The notes: generated from the sequence alone by a model not told the origin. A stretch of 63,099 bases of DNA from Candidatus Acetothermia bacterium JdFR-48 (GCA_002011425.1 MTNJ01000015.1:1-63099); one strand, 5' to 3'. Shown: positions 45,579 to 54,521, numbered from the stretch's first letter. Numbers and translations: made by a program.

Positions 45579-46685
45579 CTACTGCTTCACGCTCGCCCTC
45601 AGGGTCAAGGTGGCCAGGACCACCGTGAATACGAGGAAGATCAGGACCCCGGCCAGGCCCACCGGCTCACTCCACGGGGGAAGCCCCTTTACCATCACCG
45701 CCCGTAGGAGCCGGTTCCCGTAGGTGAGGGGCACCATGTAGGCCAAAGGCCTGAGCACCGCCGGGATGGCCTGAAGGGGCCACAGCATCCCCGAGAGTAG
45801 CACCGAGGGGAGCACCACTAAGGGGAACATGAGGATGGCTTGGGACTCGGTCTGGGCTAGGGCAGAGAGCAGGGTCCCCAAGCCGACGTTTCCCACGGCG
45901 AACAAGATCACGCAGGTCAGGGCCCAGAAGACCGAGCCATTTATCACCAAGTGGAAGACGAGCTTTCCGATCCCCAGGATCAAGGCCGACTGCACCAGTG
46001 CTACAAGTCCGAAGGCGATGACGTATCCCAAGATGAACTCCCCCCGTCTGAGAGGGGCTGCCCACAACCGCTCGAAGGTGCCATCTACTTTCTCCCGCAC
46101 GACGGAAAGCAGGGTGAGGAGGGAGCAAACGAAGGTGACCACATATCCCATAATGGCAGGGGCGAAGGAATCGATGAACCGTACTTCCACCCCATAGAGG
46201 GGATGTTCCTCCACTTCCACCGGTCCTCCCTCTCCGACGTCCATCAGGGCGTCCGCGATCCCGGCGCGGATGGCGCTTGCTATCTGGGGGTCGGATTCGT
46301 CCAGCCACAGGTGCAGCGTCCCGTGGGCTTCGGTGGCCACCCCCATGGCGAAGTGTGCGTAGTACAGACTGGTGAACTTGTCTGGGAAGCGCACCACCGC
46401 TTGATACCCGGAGAGAAGGAGCTTCTCCGGATCCTGCGCCGGAAGGAGCTCGGTGACCTGGAAGGTGGGGTCGGACTTGAGGGAGTTGACGATCTCGGAG
46501 GTGAGGTCCGTGCGGTCCTCATCGATCAACGCGAGCTCGACCCCCCGGATATCGCCGGAGAAGGAGAAACCGAAGAGGATCATAGCCAGGGAAGGCACCA
46601 CCAGCATGATGACGATCAATCGCACGTCGTGTCGCATCTGCCGAAGCACCCGCATCGCCACGGCCCATACCCGTGCCGCGCTCAT
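45579..46685 (-). CDS. ABC-2 type transporter permease
   Basis: The 368-aa membrane protein has one N-terminal helix (LIVIMLVVPSLAMILFGFSF), then a ~125-residue extracytoplasmic domain, and then about five helices (AIMGYVVTFVCSLLTLLSVV, VIAFGLVALVQSALILGIG, VFWALTCVILFAVGNVGLG, VLPSVLLSGMLWPL, VLIFLVFTVVLATLTL). This is the ABC2-type exporter permease layout. Its ATG at 46685 overlaps the ATPase stop (ATGA), so the earlier part of the frame is shadow. It is the last gene of a TetR-controlled operon, so drug, lipid or envelope-component export is the likely role. Confidence 0.9.
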   Translation of the reverse strand: MSAARVWAVAMRVLRQMRHDVRLIVIMLVVPSLAMILFGFSFSGDIRGVELALIDEDRTDLTSEIVNSLKSDPTFQVTELLPAQDPEKLLLSGYQAVVRFPDKFTSLYYAHFAMGVATEAHGTLHLWLDESDPQIASAIRAGIADALMDVGEGGPVEVEEHPLYGVEVRFIDSFAPAIMGYVVTFVCSLLTLLSVVREKVDGTFERLWAAPLRRGEFILGYVIAFGLVALVQSALILGIGKLVFHLVINGSVFWALTCVILFAVGNVGLGTLLSALAQTESQAILMFPLVVLPSVLLSGMLWPLQAIPAVLRPLAYMVPLTYGNRLLRAVMVKGLPPWSEPVGLAGVLIFLVFTVVLATLTLRASVKQ

Positions 46686-47428
46686 TTTCCCTCCGTGCTG
46701 GCGAAGGACAGGAAGACCTCTTCCATGGAGGGGGTCCCTCCCTGCACCCGGGCCACCCGGGCCCGGAGCTCGGCCGGGGCCCCCTCCGCTTGGATCTTCC
46801 CCGCGCGCATGAATCCCACGCGGGTGCAGCGACCGGCCTCCTCGAGGTAATGGGTGGTGAGGAGGAGAGTATGGCCGTGATCCCGGAGTTCGTGGAAATG
46901 CTTCCAAAACTCCTGCCTCAGGGCCGGATCGAGCCCTACCGTGGGCTCATCCAATACCAGAAGCTCCGGCCTGTGGAGCAGGGCGCAGGCCAGAGAAAGC
47001 CTCTGTTTCTCACCTCCACTTAGATTCTCGGCTAGGTGCCTCTTTAGATGCGTCAGGCGCATGAAATCGAGGATCTCGGCGGTCCTTTTTCGAATCTTAT
47101 CTCGTTTCATCCCGTTGAGCTGGCCGAAGAAAAGGAGGTTCTCCTCCACGGAGAGGTCCCGATAGAGGGCCCGCTCCTGGGGCATATATCCCAGGCGCCC
47201 CTCCACCTTCCGTTTTTCCTCGGGGATGGGATGGCCCAGGACCCGTACCTTCCCTGCGTCCCTCTTGAGGAGGCCGCAGATCATGCGGATGAGGGTGGTC
47301 TTCCCGGCACCGCTCGGGCCCACCAGGCCGTAGATCTCATCCTGGCCTACCACCAGGTCCACTCCGGCCACCGCTCGGATGGGTCCGAAGGATTTGACTG
47401 CCCCCTGCACCTCAATTGCCGCTTCCAC
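46682..47428 (-). CDS. ABC transporter ATP-binding protein
   Basis: The 248-aa ATPase has Walker A GPSGAGKTTLIRM, Q-loop GYMPQERALYRDLSVEEN, signature LSGGEKQRLSLACALL, Walker B LLVLDEPTVGLDP and the TTHYLEEA switch. These are hallmarks of the exporter subfamily paired with ABC-2 permeases. The GTG at 47428 is chosen because GGAGGGAAGC lies upstream; it overlaps the LolA-like gene by 17 bp. The extra upstream TTG start has no site. Confidence 0.93.
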   Translation of the reverse strand: MEAAIEVQGAVKSFGPIRAVAGVDLVVGQDEIYGLVGPSGAGKTTLIRMICGLLKRDAGKVRVLGHPIPEEKRKVEGRLGYMPQERALYRDLSVEENLLFFGQLNGMKRDKIRKRTAEILDFMRLTHLKRHLAENLSGGEKQRLSLACALLHRPELLVLDEPTVGLDPALRQEFWKHFHELRDHGHTLLLTTHYLEEAGRCTRVGFMRAGKIQAEGAPAELRARVARVQGGTPSMEEVFLSFASTEGK

Positions 47429-48167
47429 CGCTTCCCTCCGGCGAGGCAAACAGGGACTCGGGCACTCCGGAGTCCACTCGGACCTCTAGGTATGAGAGCT
47501 CACACACCAGCTTTCCCTCCCCGTCGTAGACCTCCACCTTGAGGGGGAGCCACACGCTGGGGGCCACCTCGGTGTGCTGGAGGAAGCGGGCCTCGTTGAG
47601 GAATGCCCCGTCCGCGTCATACAGTTTTCGCTTTACTGGAAGCCAGTTTTTCGGATCGAGCCACAGCTCGATTTTGCCGTACACCGCTCCTACCTCGGTG
47701 GGGACGCCGACGAGGAGCAAGAGACCCCCATCCTCTCGCACCTCGTACGAATACTCCCAGTACTCGCTGCGCACCCCTTTGAGCAGCGACCGGAACATGA
47801 TCCACGGCTGCTGGGAGGGGGAGAGCTCGGACAGGTCCTTCTCGTACCAGGTGTCTGCCGCGGCGATGTAGATCCAGTACCGATTCCCTACGGCCAAGCT
47901 CATGTTCCCGGCGAGGTACTCGGGGGAGAGGTACTCCAGGCGCAGCTTGTCCGGTTGCAGGAGGTAAAGCTTAACCTCCTGCTGCAAGTCCGGCTTCCCA
48001 TCTCGGTAGTGGACAATGGAAAGGCGGGCTTCGAGATCCGAGAAATTTCCCATGACCGCGTCCATGTGGTCCAGCATCTCGTCGGCGCTGGGGATCCATT
48101 CCGCCGTCACGGGCGCCACCGTGGTGAAGACCAGAAGCGCCGCCATGCCTATTCCCAAAATCTTCAT
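47412..48167 (-). CDS. LolA-like outer-membrane lipoprotein-sorting protein
   Basis: The 251-aa protein has a signal peptide (MKILGIGMAALLVFTTVAPVTA) and the LolA/LppX-like half-barrel pattern: SADEMLDHMDAVMGNFSDLE, VKLYLLQPDKLRLEYLSPE, ELWLDPKNWLPVKRKLYDAD, WLPLKVEVYDGEGK. In this operon it probably acts as the periplasmic carrier for whatever the ABC pair extracts or exports. It overlaps the TetR gene by 4 bp and the ATPase gene by 17 bp. Confidence 0.85.
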   Translation of the reverse strand: MKILGIGMAALLVFTTVAPVTAEWIPSADEMLDHMDAVMGNFSDLEARLSIVHYRDGKPDLQQEVKLYLLQPDKLRLEYLSPEYLAGNMSLAVGNRYWIYIAAADTWYEKDLSELSPSQQPWIMFRSLLKGVRSEYWEYSYEVREDGGLLLLVGVPTEVGAVYGKIELWLDPKNWLPVKRKLYDADGAFLNEARFLQHTEVAPSVWLPLKVEVYDGEGKLVCELSYLEVRVDSGVPESLFASPEGSGGSGN

Positions 48168-48775
48168 ACTGCCCCCTTTCTTTTCCTGTATCGGGCCAGG
48201 ACACTGCGGCCTTGTTCCGTAAGGATCCCCTCGAAAAGCACCCTCCGCAGGGTCTCCAAGATCCTTTCCACCGAAAGATTCTCCCGCAGTACGGTCTCCG
48301 GGTTGACCAAGCCCTCCACGGCAGTGCGCAAGAGAACAAGCCAGAGGCCAACGTCCAAATCTGGCCTCACCAGCCCCTCTTCCTGGGCATGCCGCACAAG
48401 CGCCCCTACCACTTCAAGACGCTTCCTTCGCTCGACCTCGACCTGCCGCCATAGCCTGGGGCTGAACTCTCGGGCCTGGTCTAGGATTTGCCGTTGAACT
48501 TGAGAAATGATGCCCACGAGTACAACAAAAAAACGGTCCACGCGTTGAAGTGGGGGCATATCCGAAGAGAGAACCGTGTCCAGATGCGCAGAGAACCGGT
48601 CTATAAGAGCCATAAGGGCGGCTTCCAACAAGGCTTCTTTGTTTGGGAATAACTGGTATAGGGTTTTCTTGCTGATGTGGGCCCGGCGGGCTACTGCTTC
48701 GGTGGTCACCCCCCGCCAGCCACGGGTGCGGAGCAACTCGAGCACTACCTCGATCACGGCCTCACGGGAAGCCAT
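48164..48775 (-). CDS. TetR/AcrR-family transcriptional regulator
   Basis: The 203-aa protein has the TetR helix-turn-helix near the N-terminus (GWRGVTTEAVARRAHISKKT, then LYQLFPNKEALLEAAL) and an all-helical ligand domain. It is first in the tetR-LolA-ABC operon, immediately downstream of a promoter overlapped by an inverted repeat, so it very likely represses its own operon until a ligand binds. The ATG at 48775 has AGAGGTGACAGG upstream. Confidence 0.92.
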   Translation of the reverse strand: MASREAVIEVVLELLRTRGWRGVTTEAVARRAHISKKTLYQLFPNKEALLEAALMALIDRFSAHLDTVLSSDMPPLQRVDRFFVVLVGIISQVQRQILDQAREFSPRLWRQVEVERRKRLEVVGALVRHAQEEGLVRPDLDVGLWLVLLRTAVEGLVNPETVLRENLSVERILETLRRVLFEGILTEQGRSVLARYRKRKGAV

Positions 48776-48792
48776 CCTGTCACCTCTTGGAA

Positions 48793-48825
48793 ACCAAGAA
48801 TACTATTTTGGTACTCACAGGTCAA
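48793..48825 (-). promoter_or_regulatory. promoter and candidate TetR operator
   Basis: On the minus strand TTGACC (48825-48820) and TATTCT (48802-48797) have a 17-nt spacer. ACCAA-N10-TTGGT (48793-48812) straddles the -10 and spacer, an ideal position for autorepression by the adjacent TetR protein. Confidence 0.6.
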
Positions 48826-48903
48826 AACTGGGAAAGCTAACAAGGGCAGAGTAAACAGAGCTTCATTGATAGATGCACAAGGGTAGCCTTGAATTAGCCA
48901 AGT

Positions 48904-49516
48904 CAGAAGTGCTCACCGCCATGGTAGCGTCGCAGTAACAAGCTCGAGACGATATAGAAGACCGCCATTAGGCCGAAGAGCTCGAGGGCAAGCTCAGCGG
49001 AGATGAAGGGAAGATCCCCCCATTGTGAACCTCAGGGACACCAACGCGAACGCCGTCCTCCGGTGCCGAACGAGTTGGGGATCGAGGTCCGGGGCGACGA
49101 GGCGGGAGCCCTGGGTGGCGTACCACCACCTCCTCCGAGAAAGAGCGACATGGCGACCGTATGGGAACCTTAGAGGACGATGGCGGACCTGGAAGGTGTA
49201 CGCTGCCCCAGGATGGCAGTAGAGAACGGGATCAGGGCCACAAATAGTAGGAATAGGATGTTGAGCTACACCAGGATCTCGTCCGAGCGGTAGATATGGC
49301 CGAAGATGGAGCGGTGGAGGCCCCAGAGATCCCGAGCACCAGGAAGCTCATGGCGTAGGTGTAAAACTTCGGCCACGTCCCGATAAGGCTCGAGAGCAAT
49401 CTCTCCGTAGATCCCGAGGGGATCAATTCCAGGACCAACGGTGTCATGGCGATGGCGAACACCCTGTCGACTAGCGTCACTATGCGTCCAGAACCGGGTT
49501 TTCTGTCCAAATTCAC
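48904..49516 (-). pseudogene. broken TMEM175/DUF1211-family membrane protein
   Basis: From GTG at 49516 the frame reads DRVFAIAMTPLVLELIPSG and WPKFYTYAMSFLVLGI, typical of TMEM175-like potassium channels. It then needs a frame change to continue as WGLHRSIFGHIYRSDEILV, and later pieces (PFISAELALELFGLMAVFYI, VSSLLLRRYHGGEHF, stop at 48904) lie in yet another context. The order of conserved elements is intact, so this is a full-length gene destroyed by several indels. Confidence 0.75.
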
Positions 49517-49656
49517 TTCCTCACGGTCAGCGAAGGCCTACAGTCCGAGGGCCCATTTTTTAACGCGGGCCCGCGGGGAGTCGCCGCGGTATATCCCGGA
49601 CCTCGACTCGGGGGGCGATATCCCATCCCTCGCATCCCCCCGCGGGTCGGACGGCG

Positions 49657-50700
49657 TTGCGATCTCGGGGCATACTCCTCAGTTGGCCCGAGAGGTTCGT
49701 CCCCTGCGGGACCAAGGTCTTAGTGGAAGTGAATTTCCTCCCGCCGCCTTCGCCTCCGAAGCAAGCCATCATCACCCACCTCAAGTTAGCTGGGGCCGTG
49801 ATCTCCTTACTACGCAAACTCACCTCTCATATCACCGTGGACTACGCACACGGCCCCGAGGCCTAGAGATCCCCGGCTACCGCGCGATGTTTGCCCGCCT
49901 GGCGGTCGAGTTCCTGAACCTACGGGAGCGTGGATTCGTGGAGGTCCGGGTGAATGGCGCCACGCTGAAGAAGGTCTACATCGCTTGGGCCCTCCTGGAG
50001 GCCGGGGTGATCGTGAACCCCCAAGTTGAAGACGCACGTCCCGACCCGGTTCACCGGCGCGGTGAAGAACCTCTATGGGACCATCTCCGCCGGGCTCTTG
50101 ACCGATCTCCACGGTGACCACGCCAAGCTCGAAGAGTTCTCCCACGCCCTTTTGGACATCTTCTCCCTGACGCGGCCGGCTCTCACGGTTATGGACGCGG
50201 TAGTGGGGATGGAGGGCGCGGACCCGGCCAACGGGACGCCGCGGAACATAGGGCTCGTGATCACCGATGCCGTGGCCGTGGACGCCATGGCCCAGATGAT
50301 CATCGGGCTCGATCCCCTGGAGGTCGGGACCACTTACAGCACCCACATCCGGGTCCTGGGGATCCCGCGGAGATCGATGTCGTGGGGAGATCGCCTCCGT
50401 GAGCGTGGGGGATTTCCGGCTTCCGCCTGCCCCCGGGGAGCTCCTGAAACGCCTCCCCCACGCTCGTCCGCTGATCCACTGGACACCATCAGGTCCAACC
50501 GGTAGTGATACGGAAGCGCTGTGTGTCGTATGGGACATGCGCGGGCCTGTCCCACCCGCGCCGCTCGCCTCCGGGAGCCGCGGCTCGGATCGACAAGGAA
50601 CGGTGTATCCGTTGCATCTGTTGCCACGAAGCCTGTCGTCACAATGCCGTCGACCTCTGGCTGGGCCTGCTCGGCCGGAAGTACGGGTCTCCCACCCCCG
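49657..50700 (+). pseudogene. broken DUF362 iron-sulfur protein
   Basis: Conserved DUF362 blocks lie in order but in different frames: GTKVLVEVNFLPPPSPPKQA, then IITHLKLAGAVISLL (49680-49860), LKTHVPTRFTGAVKNLYGTI (50030-50090), LTVMDAVVGMEGADPANG and VAVDAMAQMIIGLDPLEVG in the same frame, SVGDFRLPPAPGELLKRLP (50400-50460) and a ferredoxin motif RIDKERCIRCICCHEACRHN near 50590-50640. At least three frameshifts separate them. The intact DUF1893 gene begins shortly downstream and was probably its operon partner. Confidence 0.78.
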
Positions 50701-50831
50701 CCGGCGCCAGACCCCCGAAAAACTCTGGGAAGAGGGGTTTCGAGGTCGGTGGAGGTGGAAGCTCAAGGGCGGATTAAGAAGCGAGCTGCTTGTTTATGGG
50801 CCACCATGCGATACAGTGGGAGGAGACGCCA

Positions 50832-51299
50832 ATGAGGACAGTGCTCCTTGAAGAGGTGAAGAGAGAATTACGGAAACTCTCCGTTCGGCGGCTCAGCTTG
50901 CTGGTGGAGAAAGGGGGGCGGGTGCTCTTTTCCTCCCCGGAAGGGGGGCTCAGCCCCCTCCTCGCGGCGATCGAACGGCTCGGTGAGGAGATGGCGGGAT
51001 CCCGGGTCATCGATAAGGTCGTGGGCTGGGCAGCGGCCAAGCTCCTCGTTTATGCCCACGTCGGGGAAGTCTTCACCTCCCTCGCCTCCCGGCCCGCGGT
51101 GGAAACGCTCAGGACCGCCGGGATTACTTTGGGGGCTTTCCAAGTGGTGAACCAGATACAGGACAGTGAGGGTAATCCCTGTCCCTTTGAGACTTTGGCA
51201 GGACAAATCGCCGATCCGAGAGCACTTTTCTACGAGCTCCGCCATCGATTAGGTGGCACGAAAAGCGAAGAGCAAAACAGGTTCCAAAAAGGATCTTGA
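50832..51299 (+). CDS. DUF1893 domain protein
   Basis: The 155-aa protein has the DUF1893 core: SLLVEKGGRVLFSSPEGGLS, LLAAIERLGEEMAGSRVIDK and VVGWAAAKLLVYAHVGEVFT, ending with NPCPFE. The family is found mainly in anaerobes and archaea. Its biochemical role is not established; a deaminase-like fold has been suggested for related families, but I cannot verify that here. GGGAGGAG precedes the ATG at 50832. It is intact although the DUF362 gene ahead of it is broken. Confidence 0.75.
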   Translation: MRTVLLEEVKRELRKLSVRRLSLLVEKGGRVLFSSPEGGLSPLLAAIERLGEEMAGSRVIDKVVGWAAAKLLVYAHVGEVFTSLASRPAVETLRTAGITLGAFQVVNQIQDSEGNPCPFETLAGQIADPRALFYELRHRLGGTKSEEQNRFQKGS

Positions 51300-51435
51300 A
51301 ATGTCTTAATAGTCCCTGTCGATGGCCTCAGCAGTTCTCAGGTGAACGTCGACATTCGCGATTTAACGAAGGACAAAGGTCACGACATCGGTTTACCTCG
51401 CTCCTCGTGCAACCAAGTTCCATCAGAAAGACTCA

Positions 51436-51473
51436 GAGGGGACAGGGTTCTTAATCCTGTCCCCTCGTGTTTT
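51436..51473 (+). terminator. strong intrinsic terminator
   Basis: GAGGGGACAGG (51436-51446) pairs perfectly with CCTGTCCCCTC (51456-51466) over 11 bp and is followed by GTGTTTTT. It lies 137 nt after the DUF1893 stop and faces the opposing secreted-protein gene. Confidence 0.85.
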
Positions 51474-51516
51474 TCCTGGCCTGCCCACAGCAGGCCCCAA
51501 GGACACTAGTTTCGTC

Positions 51517-52644
51517 CTAGCCCTTTCCTTTACCCTTTCCTCCTCCCTTGTCTTTGCCCCCACCTCCTTTACTCCCACCTTTGCCTTTGCCTTTGTCCTT
51601 GCCCTCGCCTTCGCCCTTGCCTCCGTCCTTTTTCCCTTTACCCTTGCAACCAGGGCACTTCTCCTTTTCTCCACCTTTGCCCACGGCTTTATCTTCAGGC
51701 CCTCCTTTATTCCCCGGATTGCCCGGGCCAGTGCCAACACAGTCGTTGCAGGGAGGATTGCCCGGCGGTTGTGGATCAATTCCATTGCCCACGCCGTTGT
51801 TTCCCTTTTTTATCTCCTTGGACCTCTTGTCTCGCTCGCCGGGGGGCAAGGGGTCGCCGACCCTCTGAGAGGCTGGTCCAGGGGGTGCCTGTTGAAAACC
51901 AGGACGGAAGATACGCGGCAAGGGTGTTCCCTTAGGAATTCCCAAGCCCCGATGGCCAACCTTAACCGAGACGATCCAATCCTCCGTCTCGCCGACGCTG
52001 AATTGCCCTTGACCATGCCATTCCCCCGTTTCTTCCGAAACGGGCACTGGTTCAGTGGTCACAGTGAACCGGGCCCAAACATTGCCCCCCCTGGCCGCGG
52101 TTACCGCCACGACGATCCTGTAGACACCCGGTTCTTTCAGGTTGTAGGGTGGTTGATCTAACCGCAAATTTTGGATCGCCCACTCGGGGATATCGACGCC
52201 CTGTACTTTGACCGAGCCGGCCCAGGCCCCATTTTGTGACCAATCGAACAGGGCGTTCAGGTAAATAGGAGTTTCAGGAGTGTAATCTGGAGGGATGGTC
52301 ACCAACAACTCGACTCCTTGGGTCTCAAAGGGCGCGAGTTCCTGGGTAAGGAGGCCGTCATCGTCGTCCCTGTCCACGACCAGAGGTTCGTCCTCGAATG
52401 AGACGACTTGACCCAAAAATACCTTGGAGAATGGATTTTCGTGGGCGATATACCAATCGTCACCCTCGAAATTTATCACGGTGGGAAAGAATGGCAGCAA
52501 GTCGAAATCGGTGTAGAGCACTGACGTGGCGAGGATTTTGGGGTCATATTCCGGTGCATCACCGTATTCCAGTTCCTGTCCCCAACTCATGCTGACGAGA
52601 GCTGACAAGACACAACACATCACGAATAAAGTCCCTCTTCTCAT
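51517..52644 (-). CDS. secreted GEVED-like protein with Gly/Lys low-complexity tail
   Basis: The 375-aa protein has a signal peptide (MRRGTLFVMCCVLSALVSMSWG). A domain beginning LEYGDAPEYDPKILATS resembles the N-terminus of GEVED-type surface domains. A beta-rich middle follows (LNALFDWSQNGAWAGSVKVQ, GVYRIVVAVTAARGGNVW, FSVGETEDWIVSV). From about residue 300 the chain is almost only Gly, Lys, Asp and Glu, with one CPGC and one CNDC pair. The highly basic tail could bind polyanions or the cell surface. GGGAGGTGTGTC precedes the ATG. Standalone gene flanked by a terminator and an IS remnant. Confidence 0.7.
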   Translation of the reverse strand: MRRGTLFVMCCVLSALVSMSWGQELEYGDAPEYDPKILATSVLYTDFDLLPFFPTVINFEGDDWYIAHENPFSKVFLGQVVSFEDEPLVVDRDDDDGLLTQELAPFETQGVELLVTIPPDYTPETPIYLNALFDWSQNGAWAGSVKVQGVDIPEWAIQNLRLDQPPYNLKEPGVYRIVVAVTAARGGNVWARFTVTTEPVPVSEETGEWHGQGQFSVGETEDWIVSVKVGHRGLGIPKGTPLPRIFRPGFQQAPPGPASQRVGDPLPPGERDKRSKEIKKGNNGVGNGIDPQPPGNPPCNDCVGTGPGNPGNKGGPEDKAVGKGGEKEKCPGCKGKGKKDGGKGEGEGKDKGKGKGGSKGGGGKDKGGGKGKGKG

Positions 52645-52727
52645 GACACACCTCCCTCTAGATAGCTTCAGGTTCCGGAGAGCGAAAAGAAGAGCTTGCT
52701 AAAATACTACCACCCCCTTCTTCGAAA

Positions 52728-52744
52728 AGTTCTCCGGGAGAACT
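52728..52744. promoter_or_regulatory. perfect 17-bp palindrome upstream of the secreted protein gene
   Basis: AGTTCTCC-G-GGAGAACT is a perfect inverted repeat about 84 bp before the 52644 start codon and just outside the IS3 end. The position and symmetry suit a dimeric repressor operator. The DNA-binding protein is unknown. Confidence 0.4.
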
Positions 52745-52761
52745 ACATAGTGGGAAGTCCA

Positions 52762-53420
52762 TGACCGCCCCCTATTGTCTCCCAGAGATAGCATTATATA
52801 TCAGTTAAAAATGGGGAGAAGACCATGTCCTCTAACCCCCAAGAGGGGCATTTAAGGGAAAGAGATGATGGATCCCAAAGTTGCCTCTTTTTCATCCATC
52901 TTAGAGAGTGAACCCACGGGTTTGCGTTTCCTATGCCACTCTCCTCGAACTCGGCACGCGTCAGATACCCCCGCGCTGAATGGACCCGTTTTTTTTGGTG
53001 GACTTCCTCGATGAACTCCCCCGATCCTCGCCCTCGCGTCCCAAAATCCCTTGTACTCCGATAGCCCCCCTTCCTCTTTCACGATCATCCGGATCGGCCG
53101 TTCACAGTACCCGTTCTGATCTGGTCTCCGCTTGGATGCCATGCTGATTTTTATCCTATGCTTCTCGAGGAACTCCGCGTATTCCTCGGCCGTGTACTGT
53201 ACCCCTTGGTCCGAGTGGTGGATTTCAGGGACCCCCTTCGATAACGCCCTCTCAAGTGCCTCCAGGGTCAGCTCATTGTTCAGAAACCGGAACAACGCCC
53301 ACCCCCGGATGCCCCGGGTGTAAACATCCATCACCACCTCCGAATATACGGACCCTTTCCCAAGGCGGATGTAGGTGATGTCCGCAACCACAACTTCTTT
53401 CCGGAAACTTACCTCCAACC
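52762..53420 (-). mobile_element. truncated IS3-family element with broken transposase
   Basis: The minus strand encodes the integrase core of an IS3 OrfB: VVVADITYIRLGKGSVYSEV, GVPEIHHSDQGVQYTAEEYA and EFLEKHRIKISMASK. At a run of five G near 53025 one extra base shifts the frame; after it the true frame continues EFIEEVHQKKRVHSARGYL, then TRAEFEES. TGACCGCCCCCTATTGTCTCC at 52762-52782 looks like an IS3-type terminal repeat. OrfA and the N-terminal half of OrfB are missing, because the element stops at the threonine dehydrogenase remnant. Confidence 0.8.
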
Positions 53421-53835
53421 TCGCCGCCGGGCGGAGATTGGGGGCGGACGCGGTGGTGAACGCCTCCTCGCGGGATCCGGTGGCCGCGATCCGGGAGTGG
53501 ACTGGGGAAGGGGGCGGACGTGGTGTTGGAGATGTCCGGTTCCCCCACGGCATGGGACAGCTCCCTCCGCGCCGTACGGTCCAAGGGGAAGGTGATCGCG
53601 TTCAGGCTTTGCCGCGACAAGATCCCCTGGGATCTCAACCGCGTCGTCTTCAAGGAGATCGAGGTCCTGGGGATCGGGGGGCGACTCATCTTCGAGACGT
53701 GGTACGAGGCGAGCGAGCTCCTCGCGGGGCTGGACTTGACCCCCACCGTGACCGACGAGCCCCCTGGAGGAGTTCGAGGTCGGGTTCGAGAGGCTTTTCC
53801 GCCGCGAGGCGGTGAAGGTGGTGTTGTACCCATGA
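53420..53835 (+). pseudogene. tdh: 3' remnant of L-threonine 3-dehydrogenase
   Basis: Pieces of a zinc-type threonine dehydrogenase lie in order: AGRRLGADAVVNASSRDP, then after a frame change VVLEMSGSPTAWDSSLRAVR and VVFKEIEVLGIGGRLIFETW with YEASELLAGLDLTPTV, then after a second frame change PLEEFEVGFERLFRREAVKV and VLYP before TGA at 53833-53835. The N-terminal catalytic half is absent, replaced by the IS3 remnant. The enzyme would have oxidised threonine to 2-amino-3-ketobutyrate. Confidence 0.75.
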
Positions 53836-54208
53836 AGACCGTGATCGAGGCGAACACGATCGGAGCGGTGGAGGCGGATCTCCTCCCCGAACGGGCTCCC
53901 CGGACGGTGGAGGTCATCGCCGCGGCGCTTCCCCTCGACGGGATCGCCCGCCGCTGCGGAGAGAAGGTCTACTTCGAGATCCCGGTGGAGGCCGGGGCGG
54001 AGAACCCCGTGGAGGCGGTGGAAGCCAGGGATATCGGTATTGCCCCCCGGCCGGACCCTATGCATCTTCTTCGGTCCCAGACTGCCCCCGGGGCCCGGAC
54101 GAGATCAGGTCCGCGAGCCCTGTCGGCAGGATCCTCGGCGATCCGAAGGCCTTCGCCGCCGTCCGTGACGGCGAGCGTATCCACGTGGAGTCGGTCGAAA
54201 CTAGGTAA
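53832..54208 (+). pseudogene. broken cyclophilin-like (DUF369-type) protein
   Basis: The ATG at 53832 overlaps the tdh stop (ATGA). The frame reads TVIEANTIGAVEADLLPERA, APRTVEVIAAALPLDGIA and EKVYFEIPVEAGAENP, the start of the small cyclophilin-like family common in archaea and thermophiles. Near 54020-54060 the frame is lost; conserved continuations (CIFFGP, then DEIRSASPVGRILGDPKAFA and VRDGERIHVESVE) appear in two other frames and end at TAA 54206-54208. At least two frameshifts. Confidence 0.7.
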
Positions 54209-54260
54209 AGTTAGAGCTCTTCCATTCCCTCAAAACCTTGCTAGCGAAGGAGGCGATGGG

Positions 54261-54470
54261 GTGAGCGAACCGGTCCCGGGGCTGATCGTCCGCCCCAAGG
54301 CCGGAAACGTGAAGGTCCTATGTCGGGGATTGTCTCGAGGTATCGGAATATGAAGAGGTGGTGTGCTCGTTCAAGATCGTGATCTCGAGCCGCTGCGTCA
54401 AGTGCAACAAGCTCGTCATCCTCAACTCCCCCGAACCGGATACCAGCTTCAACCCTCCGGGAGCTGAGCC
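54261..54470 (+). pseudogene. possible remnant of a small unidentified gene
   Basis: GTG at 54261 has an excellent GAAGGAGGCGATGGG site and begins EPVPGLIVRPKAGNVKVL, but the frame stops after 29 codons. Another frame continues with coding-like sequence containing two closely spaced cysteines (SSRCVKCNKLVILNSPE). A strong terminator follows. Probably a frameshifted short gene; family unknown. Confidence 0.35.
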
Positions 54471-54486
54471 CTATCCGTCCCGCGTT

Positions 54487-54521
54487 ATCGGCCCCCTTCG
54501 GGATGCGGGGGCCGATTTTTT
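54487..54521 (+). terminator. strong intrinsic terminator
   Basis: ATCGGCCCCC (54487-54496) pairs perfectly with GGGGGCCGAT (54507-54516) and runs into six T residues. It would end the plus-strand tdh-cyclophilin-like transcript, now decayed. Confidence 0.88.
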
